From Mugil cephalus (lineage: Eukaryota; Chordata; Actinopteri; Mugiliformes; Mugilidae), in NCBI RefSeq assembly GCF_022458985.1, contig NC_061773.1, positions 4,656,001 through 4,720,000 on the forward strand: a stretch of DNA of 64,000 bases, written 5' to 3'. Shown here piece by piece: positions 1 to 9,714 of this stretch. A program made the translations under genes and the position numbers. Each line of letters starts with the position of its first letter. Position 1 is the first letter of the stretch. Below the pieces are notes generated by a model, which ran no database searches, was not told the DNA's origin, and saw only the letters and a list, made by a program, of their open reading frames with translations.

Positions 1-131
1 TCTAGTGTGCTGGTTGAGCTAATGTTGTATACGATGACCATTTCTTTCTTTGGTTTTCACTTCATTGGTTTCTTTCTTTGACATCTCCCCATTCGGACGC
101 ACTGTGTGTAATATAGTGTACCCAGGCACAT

Positions 132-184
132 CAATAGTAAGAGCCTCTGATTAGCTATGATGAGGCTAAACGGGCTTACTATTG
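132..184 (+). other. Nested inverted repeat upstream of type 1 5S gene
   Basis: CAATAGTAAG (132-141) pairs perfectly with CTTACTATTG (175-184). Inside it AGCCTC (142-147) pairs with GAGGCT (162-167), leaving a 14-base loop and a 7-base one-sided bulge (168-174). The same structure is at 2092-2144, 4050-4102 and, inverted, 40593-40645. Whether it acts as DNA or as RNA is not shown; all copies are homogenised, so there is no covariation evidence. Confidence 0.6.
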
Positions 185-222
185 TCTGTCTGTCTTGTTA
201 TTTTCTTTTAGAGCATGCAAAC

Positions 223-275
223 ACTATCAGGTGGCCATGTAGGCGATCACCGACAGCTATAAAAGACCTGATAGT
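223..275 (+). other. 10-bp inverted repeat bracketing the type 1 TATA element
   Basis: ACTATCAGGT at 223-232 is the exact reverse complement of ACCTGATAGT at 266-275. The 33-base centre contains the TATA-like element. It recurs in each clean unit and ends 13 bp before the 5S start. Function is unknown; a protein-binding dyad or cruciform is possible. Confidence 0.6.
258..264 (+). promoter_or_regulatory. TATA-like upstream element of type 1 5S gene
   Basis: TATAAAA at -31 to -25 relative to the 5S start, the position of the upstream TATA-like element reported for many fish 5S genes. It is preserved at the same spacing before the type 1 genes of every clean unit. It sits in the 33-base centre of a perfect 10-bp inverted repeat (arms 223-232 and 266-275). 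Confidence 0.75.
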
Positions 276-288
276 TGTCTGTACTGTT

Positions 289-406
289 GCTTACGGCCAT
301 ACCACCCTGAACACGCCCGATCTCGTCTGATCTCGGAAGCTAAGCAGGGTCGGGCCTGGTTAGTACTTGGATGGGAGACCGCCTGGGAATACCAGGTGCT
401 GTAAGT
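289..406 (+). rRNA. 5S rRNA, type 1 (canonical)
   Basis: 5S rRNA of the large ribosomal subunit, transcribed by RNA polymerase III with TFIIIA. The 118-base gene starts GCTTACGGCCATACCACCCT and ends GGTGCTGTAAGT. Box A (GCTAAGCAGGGTCGG, about nt 51-65) and box C (GGATGGGAGACC, about nt 81-92) are intact. A TATAAAA element lies at 258-264, 25-31 bp upstream. A T5 run follows two bases after the gene and is the expected Pol III terminator. It is the first of a convergent pair with the type 2 gene at 1624. Confidence 0.97.
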
Positions 407-424
407 ATTTTTGACACTTTAACA

Positions 425-438
425 ACACCAGAGGGCGC
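425..438 (+). promoter_or_regulatory. CTCF-like motif in the 3' flank of type 1 5S gene
   Basis: ACACCAGAGGGCGC matches the vertebrate CTCF core CCACCAGGGGGCGC at 12 of 14 positions, and one mismatch (A for G in the G run) is commonly tolerated. It lies 18 bp past the gene end. The type 2 gene carries the same motif in its 3' flank at 1590-1603 on the minus strand, so each unit has a convergent pair. Matching is by eye. Confidence 0.45.
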
Positions 439-491
439 TGCCGCCCCTTCTTCTTCATATCAAACCCGTGGCTTTCAATTTACTTTTACCC

Positions 492-514
492 TGTATGTGT
501 GTGTGTGTGTGTGT
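492..514. repeat. TG microsatellite in 5S spacer
   Basis: A short TG run with interspersed TTTG. Its length differs between units; the unit near 13400 also has a GCG interruption. It is one of three simple repeats that mark individual units. Confidence 0.85.
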
Positions 515-697
515 TTGTGTGTCTTTTTCCTTCCACATATGAACGTATGCAGACAGCAGACATGCATGCTCCATCGCGTCACTGGCATGTCAGACTGACA
601 GGACAATCATGATGACATATCTGAAACACATTTCTTCTCAGTAAAAATATTTTCAAACCCATTTTGGACCGGCAACATATTCACCTTCTGATTTATA

Positions 698-724
698 TGA
701 TGATGATGATGATGATGGATGATG
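698..724. repeat. GAT microsatellite in 5S spacer
   Basis: A run of GAT/ATG triplets with a GGAT interruption. Equivalent runs at about 2655-2681, 4610-4636, 6565-6593 and 13617-13641 differ in length and interruptions, which distinguishes otherwise near-identical units. Confidence 0.85.
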
Positions 725-889
725 TGGACGACGAATATACTGTGTGTGGCACGGGAAAATGTACGTGATGTTTTCAGTTACTTGTGAAGAAAATAATCAG
801 AAAATAATAAATAAGTGAAGTAAATAAATGTGCCTGGAGTATTTTTTCACTGTAAAGTTTATCTACTCGGGCACATGCCTTTGGGAAAA

Positions 890-917
890 CGATAAATAAA
901 TAAATAAATAAATAAAT
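890..917. repeat. AAAT microsatellite in 5S spacer
   Basis: Tandem AAAT repeats. The fourth unit (about 6763-6784) carries an altered, shorter version with a TCAATT interruption, a private mark of that unit. Confidence 0.85.
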
Positions 918-1471
918 GATGATAATTAAAAACTGTTTTGCTCAATTAGGTGACCCAACACAGGCAGCAGCACAAGACACAGACCTGATTTCGCACTTGC
1001 AGTATATGAGACAACGGACACAAAAGGAACCTGGAAGAACAGCACGAGTCATCAGTCTGGACAGTAAAGGATCAAAACGTTTACGGCCAGACGTGCGCAT
1101 GGATATTCACAGGTGCTCAGTGTTTCCTCAACGTGCCAGCAGCTGAAGATAGTTGACACGTTGCGGGGCAACTGAGGAAAAGTGAATGGGTGGATTCACA
1201 TGTTTTCTCCCTAACTGTCCAACAATGTCCCGAACTGACAAAAACCAGACTTGGTTCTGTTGTTGCTGTGGATGAGGCTAAACAAGATTTGCGGAAGACT
1301 ATGATGGCGCAAAAACGAGCTGTGGGCCCTCCTGACCCACGCACTGAAAGCATCATTTCAATGTCATTTGCAGTAGACACGAGGCAGCTTTATTTCTTAC
1401 TAATAGTTTGGACAGAGAAAACAAGCAGAGATATTCCTATGACCCAAAGCCAAGTGGAAATGGTTAAAATG

Positions 1472-1547
1472 GCCGATTGTGTGCAAGCGCCGCCGCACTA
1501 CTTCCGCTTCCCCACAAGGCGTCTTCATTTTTCCTGAGCTGTATTGG
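1472..1547. promoter_or_regulatory. YY1/ETS/CCAAT-like motif cluster in 5S spacer
   Basis: On the minus strand the segment reads, in order, an ATTGG/CCAAT-type box near 1543, GCGGAAGT (ETS-like) near 1500 and CGGCCATTTT (YY1-like) near 1475, in a locally GC-rich stretch. Such combinations are typical of TATA-less housekeeping Pol II promoters. No transcript is shown, so this is a weak candidate, present in all clean units. Confidence 0.25.
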
Positions 1548-1589
1548 CGAAGAATAAACTGCAATTGACTGGGGAAAGCAGACCCAGCT

Positions 1590-1603
1590 GCGCCCTCTGG
1601 TGT
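1590..1603 (-). promoter_or_regulatory. CTCF-like motif in the 3' flank of type 2 5S gene
   Basis: The same 14-base ACACCAGAGGGCGC as at 425-438, on the opposite strand. The flank shared by the two gene types is a T run, GACACTTTA, an optional GCAG, then CAACACCAGAGGGCGC. Confidence 0.45.
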
Positions 1604-1623
1604 TGCTGCTAAAGTGTCAAAAA

Positions 1624-1741
1624 GCTTACAGCACCTGGTATTCCCAGGCGGTCTCCCGTTCAAGTACTAACCAGGCCCGACCCTGCTTTGCTTCCGAGAT
1701 CAGCCGAGATCGGGCGCGTTCAGGGTGGTATGGCCGTAAGC
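1624..1741 (-). rRNA. 5S rRNA, type 2 (variant form 2b)
   Basis: 118-base 5S gene with A25G, T38G, T53A, G82A, T84C and T118C relative to the type 1 gene of the same unit. T53A is in box A, G82A and T84C in box C. The -30 element is TAGAAAAG instead of TATAAAAG. The terminator is a T5 run directly after GTAAGC. The gene folds with the usual 5' and 3' ends and shows no indel, so it may be expressed. It converges with the type 1 gene at 289. Confidence 0.93.
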
Positions 1742-2248
1742 CGCAGGGTACCCGTGAAATAGGCCTTTTCTAGATGGTCTCTGTCGTCTGCTTGCCGATT
1801 GAGAGAGGAGGCGACAACATCCAGCCAGAGTCAGAGTGTTTGATTTGTGGTGAGAAACGTAGTGTGTTGCGCTTTTTCTTTTTCTCTTTTTACAATAGAA
1901 CCTGATTCTGATATTGTGATGGAGACAACGTTTTAGGAAGGGCTGTCTATGAGATGCTAATCTAGTGTGCTGGTTGAGCTAATGTTGTATACGATGACCA
2001 TTTCTTTCTTTGGTTTTCACTTCATTGGTTTCTTTCTTTGACATCTCCCCATTCGGACGCACTGTGTGTAATATAGTGTACCCAGGCACATCAATAGTAA
2101 GAGCCTCTGATTAGCTATGATGAGGCTAAACGGGCTTACTATTGTCTGTCTGTCTTGTTATTTTCTTTTAGAGCATGCAAACACTATCAGGTGGCCATGT
2201 AGGCGATCACCGACAGCTATAAAAGACCTGATAGTTGTCTGTACTGTT

Positions 2249-2366
2249 GCTTACGGCCATACCACCCTGAACACGCCCGATCTCGTCTGATCTCGGAAGC
2301 TAAGCAGGGTCGGGCCTGGTTAGTACTTGGATGGGAGACCGCCTGGGAATACCAGGTGCTGTAAGT
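2249..2366 (+). rRNA. 5S rRNA, type 1
   Basis: Identical in sequence to the gene at 289-406, with the same TATAAAAG element upstream and T5 terminator downstream. Confidence 0.97.
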
Positions 2367-3581
2367 ATTTTTGACACTTTAACAACACCAGAGGGCGCTG
2401 CCGCCCCTTCTTCTTCATATCAAACCCGTGGCTTTCAATTTACTTTTACCCTGTATGTGTGTGTGTGTGTGTGTGTTTGTGTGTCTTTTTCCTTCCACAT
2501 ATGAACGTATGCAGACAGCAGACATGCATGCTCCATCGCGTCACTGGCATGTCAGACTGACAGGACAATCATGATGACATATCTGAAACACATTTCTTCT
2601 CAGTAAAAATATTTTCAAACCCATTTTGGACCGGCAACATATTCACCTTCTATTATGATGATGATGATGGATGATGATGATGTGGACGACGAATATACTG
2701 TGTGTGGCACGGGAAAATGTACGTGATGTTTTCAGTTACTTGTGAAGAAAATAATCAGAAAATAATAAATAAGTGAAGTAAATAAATGTGCCTGGAGTAT
2801 TTTTTCACTGTAAAGTTTATCTACTCGGGCACATGCCTTTGGGAAAACGATAAATAAATAAATAAATAAATAAATGATGATAATTAAAAACTGTTTTGCT
2901 CAATTAGGTGACCCAACACAGGCAGCAGCACAAGACACAGACCTGATTTCGCACTTGCAGTATATGAGACAACGGACACAAAAGGAACCTGGAAGAACAG
3001 CACGAGTCATCAGTCTGGACAGTAAAGGATCAAAACGTTTACGGCCAGACGTGCGCATGGATATTCACAGGTGCTCAGTGTTTCCTCAACGTGCCAGCAG
3101 CTGAAGATAGTTGACACGTTGCGGGGCAACTGAGGAAAAGTGAATGGGTGGATTCACATGTTTTCTCCCTAACTGTCCAACAATGTCCCGAACTGGCAAA
3201 AACCAGACTTGGTTCTGTTGTTGCTGTGGATGAGGCTAAACAAGATTTGCGGAAGACTATGATGGCGCAAAAACGAGCTGTGGGCCCTCCTGACCCACGC
3301 ACTGAAAGCATCATTTCAATGTCATTTGCAGTAGACACGAGGCAGCTTTATTTCTTACTAATAGTTTGGACAGAGAAAACAAGCAGAGATATTCCTATGA
3401 CCCAAAGCCAAGTGGAAATGGTTAAAATGGCCGATTGTGTGCAAGCGCCGCCGCACTACTTCCGCTTCCCCACAAGGCGTCTTCATTTTTCCTGAGCTGT
3501 ATTGGCGAAGAATAAACTGCAATTGACTGGGGAAAGCAGACCCAGCAGCGCCCTCTGGTGTTGCTGCTAAAGTGTCAAAAA

Positions 3582-3699
3582 GCTTACAGCACCTGGTATT
3601 CCCAGGCGGTCTCCCATCCAAGTACTAACCAGGCCCGACCCTGCTTTGCTTCCGAGATCAGACGAGATCGGGCGCGTTCAGGGTGGTATGGCCGTAAGC
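3582..3699 (-). rRNA. 5S rRNA, type 2 (form 2a, canonical at nt 38, 82 and 84)
   Basis: Retains A25G and T53A, but reads CTCGTCTG at nt 38 and TTGGATGGGAG at nt 82-84 as type 1 does. The coupled reversion at these sites suggests gene conversion from a type 1 gene or a distinct sub-allele. Confidence 0.93.
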
Positions 3700-4205
3700 C
3701 GCAGGGTACCCGTGAAATAGGCCTTTTCTAGATGGTCTCTGTCGTCTGCTTGCCGATTGAGAGAGGAGGCGACAACATCCAGCCAGAGTCAGAGTGTTTG
3801 ATTTGTGGTGAGAAACGTAGTGTGTTGCGCTTTTTCTTTTTCTCTTTTTACAATAGAACCTGATTCTGATATTGTGATGGAGACAACGTTTTAGGAAGGG
3901 CTGTCTATGAGATGCTAATCTAGTGTGCTGGTTGAGCTAATGTTGTATACGATGACCATTTCTTTCTTTGGTTTTCACTTCATTGGTTTCTTTCTTTGAC
4001 ATCTCCCCATTCGGACGCACTGTGTGTAATATAGTGTACCCAGGCACATCAATAGTAAGAGCCTCTGATTAGCTATGATGAGGCTAAACGGGCTTACTAT
4101 TGTCTGTCTGTCTTGTTATTTTCTTTAGAGCATGCAAACACTATCAGGTGGCCATGTAGGCGATCACCGACAGCTATAAAAGACCTGATAGTTGTCTGTA
4201 CTGTT

Positions 4206-4323
4206 GCTTACGGCCATACCACCCTGAACACGCCCGATCTCGTCTGATCTCGGAAGCTAAGCAGGGTCGGGCCTGGTTAGTACTTGGATGGGAGACCGCC
4301 TGGGAATACCAGGTGCTGTAAGT
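4206..4323 (+). rRNA. 5S rRNA, type 1
   Basis: Full-length copy matching the gene at 289-406, with the upstream TATAAAAG and downstream T5 intact. Confidence 0.97.
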
Positions 4324-5535
4324 ATTTTTGACACTTTAACAACACCAGAGGGCGCTGCCGCCCCTTCTTCTTCATATCAAACCCGTGGCTTTCAATTTAC
4401 TTTTACCCTGTATGTGTGTGTGTGTGTGTTTGTGTGTCTTTTTCCTTCCACATATGAACGTATGCAGACAGCAGACATGCATGCTCCATCGCGTCACTGG
4501 CATGTCAGACTGACAGGACAATCATGATGACATATCTGAAACACATTTCTTCTCAGTAAAAATATTTTCAAACCCATTTTGGACCGGCAACATATTCACC
4601 TTCTCATTTATGATGATGATGATGATGATGATGATGTGGACGACGAATATACTGTGTGTGGCACGGGAAAATGTACGTGATGTTTTCAGTTACTTGTGAA
4701 GAAAATAATCAGAAAATAATAAATAAGTGAAGTAAATAAATGTGCCTGGAGTATTTTTTCACTGTAAAGTTTATCTACTCGGGCACATGCCTTTGGGAAA
4801 ACGATAAATAAATAAATAAATAAATAAATGATGATAATTAAAAACTGTTTTGCTCAATTAGGTGACCCAACACAAGCAGCAGCACAAGACTCAGACCTGA
4901 TTTCGCACTTGCAGTATATGAGACAACGGACACAAAAGGAACCTGGAAGAACAGCACGAGTCATCAGTCTGGACAGTAAAGGATCAAAACGTTTACGGCC
5001 AGACGTGCGCATGGATATTCACAGGTGCTCAGTGTTTCCTCAACGTGCCAGCAGCTGAAGATAGTTGACACGTTGCGGGGCAACTGAGGAAAAGTGAATG
5101 GGTGGATTCACATGTTTTCTCCCTAACTGTCCAACAATGTCCCGAACTGGCAAAAACCAGACTTGGTTCTGTTGTTGCTGTGGATGAGGCTAAACAAGAT
5201 TTGCGGAAGACTATGATGGCGCAAAAACGAGCTGTGGGCCCTCCTGACCCACGCACTGAAAGCATCATTTCAATGTCATTTGCAGTAGACACGAGGCAGC
5301 TTTATTTCTTACTAATAGTTTGGACAGAGAAAACAAGCAGAGATATTCCTATGACCCAAAGCCAAGTGGAAATGGTTAAAATGGCCGATTGTGTGCAAGC
5401 GCCGCCGCACTACTTCCGCTTCCCCACAAGGCGTCTTCATTTTTCCTGAGCTGTATTGGCGAAGAATAAACTGCAATTGACTGGGGAAAGCAGACCCAGC
5501 TGCGCCCTCTGGTGTTGCTGCTAAAGTGTCAAAAA

Positions 5536-5653
5536 GCTTACAGCACCTGGTATTCCCAGGCGGTCTCCCGTTCAAGTACTAACCAGGCCCGACCCTGCTT
5601 TGCTTCCGAGATCAGCCGAGATCGGGCGCGTTCAGGGTGGTATGGCCGTAAGC
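5536..5653 (-). rRNA. 5S rRNA, type 2 (form 2b)
   Basis: Full-length copy matching the gene at 1624-1741, including T38G and the GAACGGG box C variant. Confidence 0.93.
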
Positions 5654-6160
5654 CGCAGGGTACCCGTGAAATAGGCCTTTTCTAGATGGTCTCTGTCGTC
5701 TGCTTGCCGATTGAGAGAGGAGGCGACAACATCCAGCCAGAGTCAGAGTGTTTGATTTGTGGTGAGAAACGTAGTGTGTTGCGCTTTTTCTTTTTCTCTT
5801 TTTACAATAGAACCTGATTCTGATATTGTGATGGAGACAACGTTTTAGGAAGGGCTGTCTATGAGATGCTAATCTAGTGTGCTGGTTGAGCTAATGTTGT
5901 ATACGATGACCATTTCTTTCTTTGGTTTTCACTTCATTGGTTTCTTTCTTTGACATCTCCCCATTCGGACGCACTGTGTGTAATATAGTGTACCCAGGCA
6001 CATCAATAGTAAGAGCCTCTGATTAGCTATGATGAGGCTAAACGGGCTTACTATTGTCTGTCTGTCTTGTTATTTTCTTTTAGAGCATGCAAACACTATC
6101 AGGTGGCCATGTAGGCGATCACCGACAGCTATAAAAGACCTGATAGTTGTCTGTACTGTT

Positions 6161-6278
6161 GCTTACGGCCATACCACCCTGAACACGCCCGATCTCGTCT
6201 GATCTCGGAAGCTAAGCAGGGTCGGGCCTGGTTAGTACTTGGATGGGAGACCGCCTGGGAATACCAGGTGCTGTAAGT
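6161..6278 (+). rRNA. 5S rRNA, type 1
   Basis: Full-length copy matching the gene at 289-406. Confidence 0.97.
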
Positions 6279-7489
6279 ATTTTTGACACTTTAACAACAC
6301 CAGAGGGCGCTGCCGCCCCTTCTTCTTCATATCAAACCCGTGGCTTTCAATTTACTTTTACCCTGTATGTGTGTGTGTGTGTGTTTGTGTGTCTTTTTCC
6401 TTCCACATATGAACGTATGCAGACAGCAGACATGCATGCTCCATCGCGTCACTGGCATGTCAGACTGACAGGACAATCATGATGACATATCTGAAACACA
6501 TTTCTTCTCAGTAAAAATATTTTCAAACCCATTTTGGACCGGCAACATATTCACCTTCTCATTTATGATGATGATGATGATGATGATGATGATGTGGACG
6601 ACGAATATACTGTGTGTGGCACGGGAAAATGTACGTGATGTTTTCAGTTACTTGTGAAGAAAATAATCAGAAAATAATAAATAAGTGAAGTAAATAAATG
6701 TGCCTGGAGTATTTTTTCACTGTAAAGTTTATCTACTCGGGCACATGCCTTTGGGAAAACGATAAATCAATTAAATAAATAAATGATGATAATTAAAAAC
6801 TGTTTTGCTCAATTAGGTGACCCAACACAGGCAGCAGCACAAGACACAGACCTGATTTCGCACTTGCAGTATATGAGACAACGGACACAAAAGGAACCTG
6901 GAAGAACAGCACGAGTCATCAGTCTGGACAGTAAAGGATCAAAACGTTTACGGCCAGACGTGCGCATGGATATTCACAGGTGCTCAGTGTTTCCTCAACG
7001 TGCCAGCAGCTGAAGATAGTTGACACGTTGCGGGGCAACTGAGGAAAAGTGAATGGGTGGATTCACATGTTTTCTCCCTAACTGTCCAACAATGTCCCGA
7101 ACTGCAAAAACCAGACTTGGTTCTGTTGTTGCTGTGGATGAGGCTAAACAAGATTTGCGGAAGACTATGATGGCGCAAAAACGAGCTGTGGGCCCTCCTG
7201 ACCCACGCACTGAAAGCATCATTTCAATGTCATTTGCAGTAGACACGAGGCAGCTTTATTTCTTACTAATAGTTTGGACAGAGAAAACAAGCAGAGATAT
7301 TCCTATGACCCAAAGCCAAGTGGAAATGGTTAAAATGGCCGATTGTGTGCAAGCGCCGCCGCACTACTTCCGCTTCCCCACAAGGCGTCTTCATTTTTCC
7401 TGAGCTGTATTGGCGAAGAATAAACTGCAATTGACTGGGGAAAGCAGACCCAGCAGCGCCCTCTGGTGTTGCTGCTAAAGTGTCAAAAA

Positions 7490-7607
7490 GCTTACAGCAC
7501 CTGGTATTCCCAGGCGGTCTCCCGTTCAAGTACTAACCAGGCCCGACCCTGCTTTGCTTCCGAGATCAGCCGAGATCGGGCGCGTTCAGGGTGGTATGGC
7601 CGTAACG
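7490..7607 (-). rRNA. 5S rRNA, type 2 (form 2b), edge of clean block
   Basis: Matches the form 2b gene except at its first bases, where GTTACGG replaces GCTTACGG. The clean array sequence breaks down exactly here, so the damaged 5' end is probably an assembly edge. Confidence 0.88.
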
Positions 7608-8014
7608 GGGCCGTGAAATGGCCTTTTCTATGTTGTTTCTGGCGTTGCCAGATGGGACAACTGAGCAGAGAGGTGATGTATAAGGTTTTCGTTTTTTGCT
7701 TTTCTTGCAAATAAACTGTCTGTTGCGTTTTACTTAGTTATATTAGATGACTGATGCTATATGCATGGGAGCATTGTTGAAGGCTGCATTGTCTGTCCTG
7801 TGGTTGTTGAGCGCAGACCATTTGTCTTTGTTTACATCAGCATCTCTTGAACTCCTTGGACGCATTGAGGTAATAGTGTCAGCCTTTCTTTGTTAGCTTG
7901 ATTGCTATTGGTGGCTTAGGTTTTCCACTTTAATAGACGATGTTTGTTACTTTCTTATGCCATACAACCTGACAGGGATGTCGATACGACAGCTTAAAGC
8001 AAATATTTGTCTGT

Positions 8015-8107
8015 GATGTACGGCCTACCACAATCCTCGTATGTATGATTCGGAATAAGCAGGGCGGACCTGTGCTGGAGAAACGTGGGATTCAAGTTAG
8101 CTTAAGA
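8015..8107 (+). rRNA. Degraded 5S trace, type 1 position
   Basis: Recognisable by TACGGCCTACCAC, a box A remnant (AATAAGCAGGG) and the downstream ATTTTTACACTT flank. The distance from the upstream CGACAGCTTAAA remnant matches the clean unit. Not interpretable as a functional gene. Confidence 0.5.
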
Positions 8108-9159
8108 TTTTTACACTTAATCACAGAGGGCTAGCATTTCTTCAATATAAACGTGCTGCAATGACTTTCTTTGTGTTATGGCATGATGAAGTGATTTGAT
8201 AATTTTCTAACAATTGAAGTACAAATGCGAACCATGTCACGGTCACGCTGTCTAATGGAGAAAAGAATGAGAACAGATCATTTTGAAGTAATTCAAAACT
8301 TTCGGATCCTGCAAAGATATCAGTATATTAATAAGTGATAGATAATGTGATGTGAGATTACTGAGTTGGCACGGGAAAATGACGTTGGTGTCACGTTATC
8401 TAACAAATTAAAGGAAAAAAAAACTGTTGATAGTTGTGCAGAGAGAGCTAACAGAACGTATTTCGAATGGTTGGGATCGACAAAAAACAAAGCATCAGAT
8501 CAAGCTGAAGTAATTTCAAAAGTTTGCATAGGGACCCTTATCTATCAAGGCCCAGAGAACGATGCACTGATATTATGACACGAGCAAAGGAATGTGAAAA
8601 GCGGCAGTTGTTCATGACGCAAAGACTCATCCCACAGGCAACTCTTGCTGTATTGGAGAAGTAGCAATTCGGACAGCGTTCCGCACATGTGTGCCTGAGT
8701 CAATGCGGCAAAGCACGTACATGCGTCTGGTGTTACACGTGCCCAAAACTTTTCTAAAGTTGCAGAGAAACAAGCAGGTTCTGTGTAGGCATAGGAATGA
8801 GTAAAACAGTATTGGTAACGATGGCGCATAACTTCCTGCGGCCTTCGCTGACACTGAAAGCAATTATGATTTGTGAGGAAACGAGCCTGGCTTTTTTTTA
8901 TCTTTAAGATAAAAGATTCGATTGCTATCACCGTTTCAAGTATCTGTAAATGCGTGATTTGTGATCTGTGACGGGCGTGTAAGGATGTAGCTAGGCCTGG
9001 GACTGTAATAGGCATTTCTAGTCCTGCGTTCTTCTTTGAGCTCCTCCCCAGACAGTGTTATTTGTCGGACTTGTGCCTTTTCTTTTACGGAACCTGTCTG
9101 TTTTTGAAGAATAATAATTAGGGAAGGCTACGGCTCGTGGTTTAGCTTATAGTTCAATT

Positions 9160-9252
9160 GCTTGGCACTGTAATTGATCGGCATTTCCCTTCATATACCA
9201 CCGCTGTCTGTTGTCGACGGAACGACGGTGATCAGGGTAGTATTGGACTAAC
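9160..9252 (-). rRNA. Degraded 5S trace, type 2 position
   Basis: Order-preserved remnants of the reversed gene lie between a shared-flank trace and AAGGGTACCTCGTAATAGGC, which matches the normal type 2 upstream flank. Confidence 0.45.
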
Positions 9253-9585
9253 CAAGGGTACCTCGTAATAGGCTTCAACCGTTCGTGTTCTTGCCGTTGG
9301 GAGGCGAAATCAGCCTGGTTTGGCTTTTCTTCCGATTTGACTGAGCAAGACGATTCTCTTTTGCTTCAGCTGAACTATTGTGTATGGGAACCATTCTTAG
9401 AAGTTTTAACTTAACCGGCGTCGCTATTTTATAGATGCGATTTTCTTTGTTTTCACTAATTTTGTTTTGTGGAATGTCGTTCTTTTCCACTGTGTGAAAT
9501 TGAAAATACAGCACTAATATAGGCGTTTTTACTTGAGACAACGGGCACTATTGTTTCGAAATATTTTTTATTAAAAAATATAAAC

Positions 9586-9714
9586 ATGGTGGCCATTGGG
9601 ACCACATAAAGCATATGCTGATTGCACTTCGGCTGCACGGAACAAACTGTTGACTCGGAGTAAAGGACGAAGGTAAATTGAGGCAGAACGGCCTGGATAT
9701 TCAGTGCTGTAAGT
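9586..9714 (+). rRNA. Degraded 5S trace, type 1 position
   Basis: GGCCAT and CAGTGCTGTAAGTTTTTGG remnants at gene-length spacing, followed by GCACTTTGAAG, matching the normal 3' flank. Confidence 0.45.

Larger units (their letters stand above)
1..7607. repeat. 5S rDNA tandem array, clean left block (about 3.9 units)
   Basis: Three complete units start at 1, 1961 and 3919, and a fourth at 5873 stays clean to about 7607, giving periods of 1960, 1958 and 1954 bp. The units are nearly identical outside short simple repeats. Each holds a type 1 5S gene on the plus strand, a spacer of about 1.2 kb with TG, GAT and AAAT microsatellites, a type 2 5S gene on the minus strand, and about 0.5 kb of shared upstream DNA leading to the next type 1 gene. 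Unit differences are mostly microsatellite lengths and a few bases in type 2 genes. The small ORFs repeated in every unit lie in spacer or read through the 5S genes and are not protein-like. High identity is what concerted evolution of rDNA predicts. Confidence 0.95.

Noticed and set aside
132-184. Box C/D snoRNA
   Set aside because: ATGATGA resembles a C box, but no D box is placed at a suitable distance with a terminal stem.
371-598. Recurrent ORF beginning MGDRLGIPG in every unit
   Set aside because: It starts inside the 5S rRNA gene and runs into TG microsatellite; its end differs between units with repeat length.
916-1663. Recurrent 76-115 codon ORFs in the 5S spacer on both strands
   Set aside because: They overlap one another on both strands, have no domain or codon bias, and are conserved only because units are homogenised.
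8545-9015. 156-codon minus-strand ORF
   Set aside because: It lies wholly in degraded array sequence whose order matches the 5S spacer; no protein-like features.
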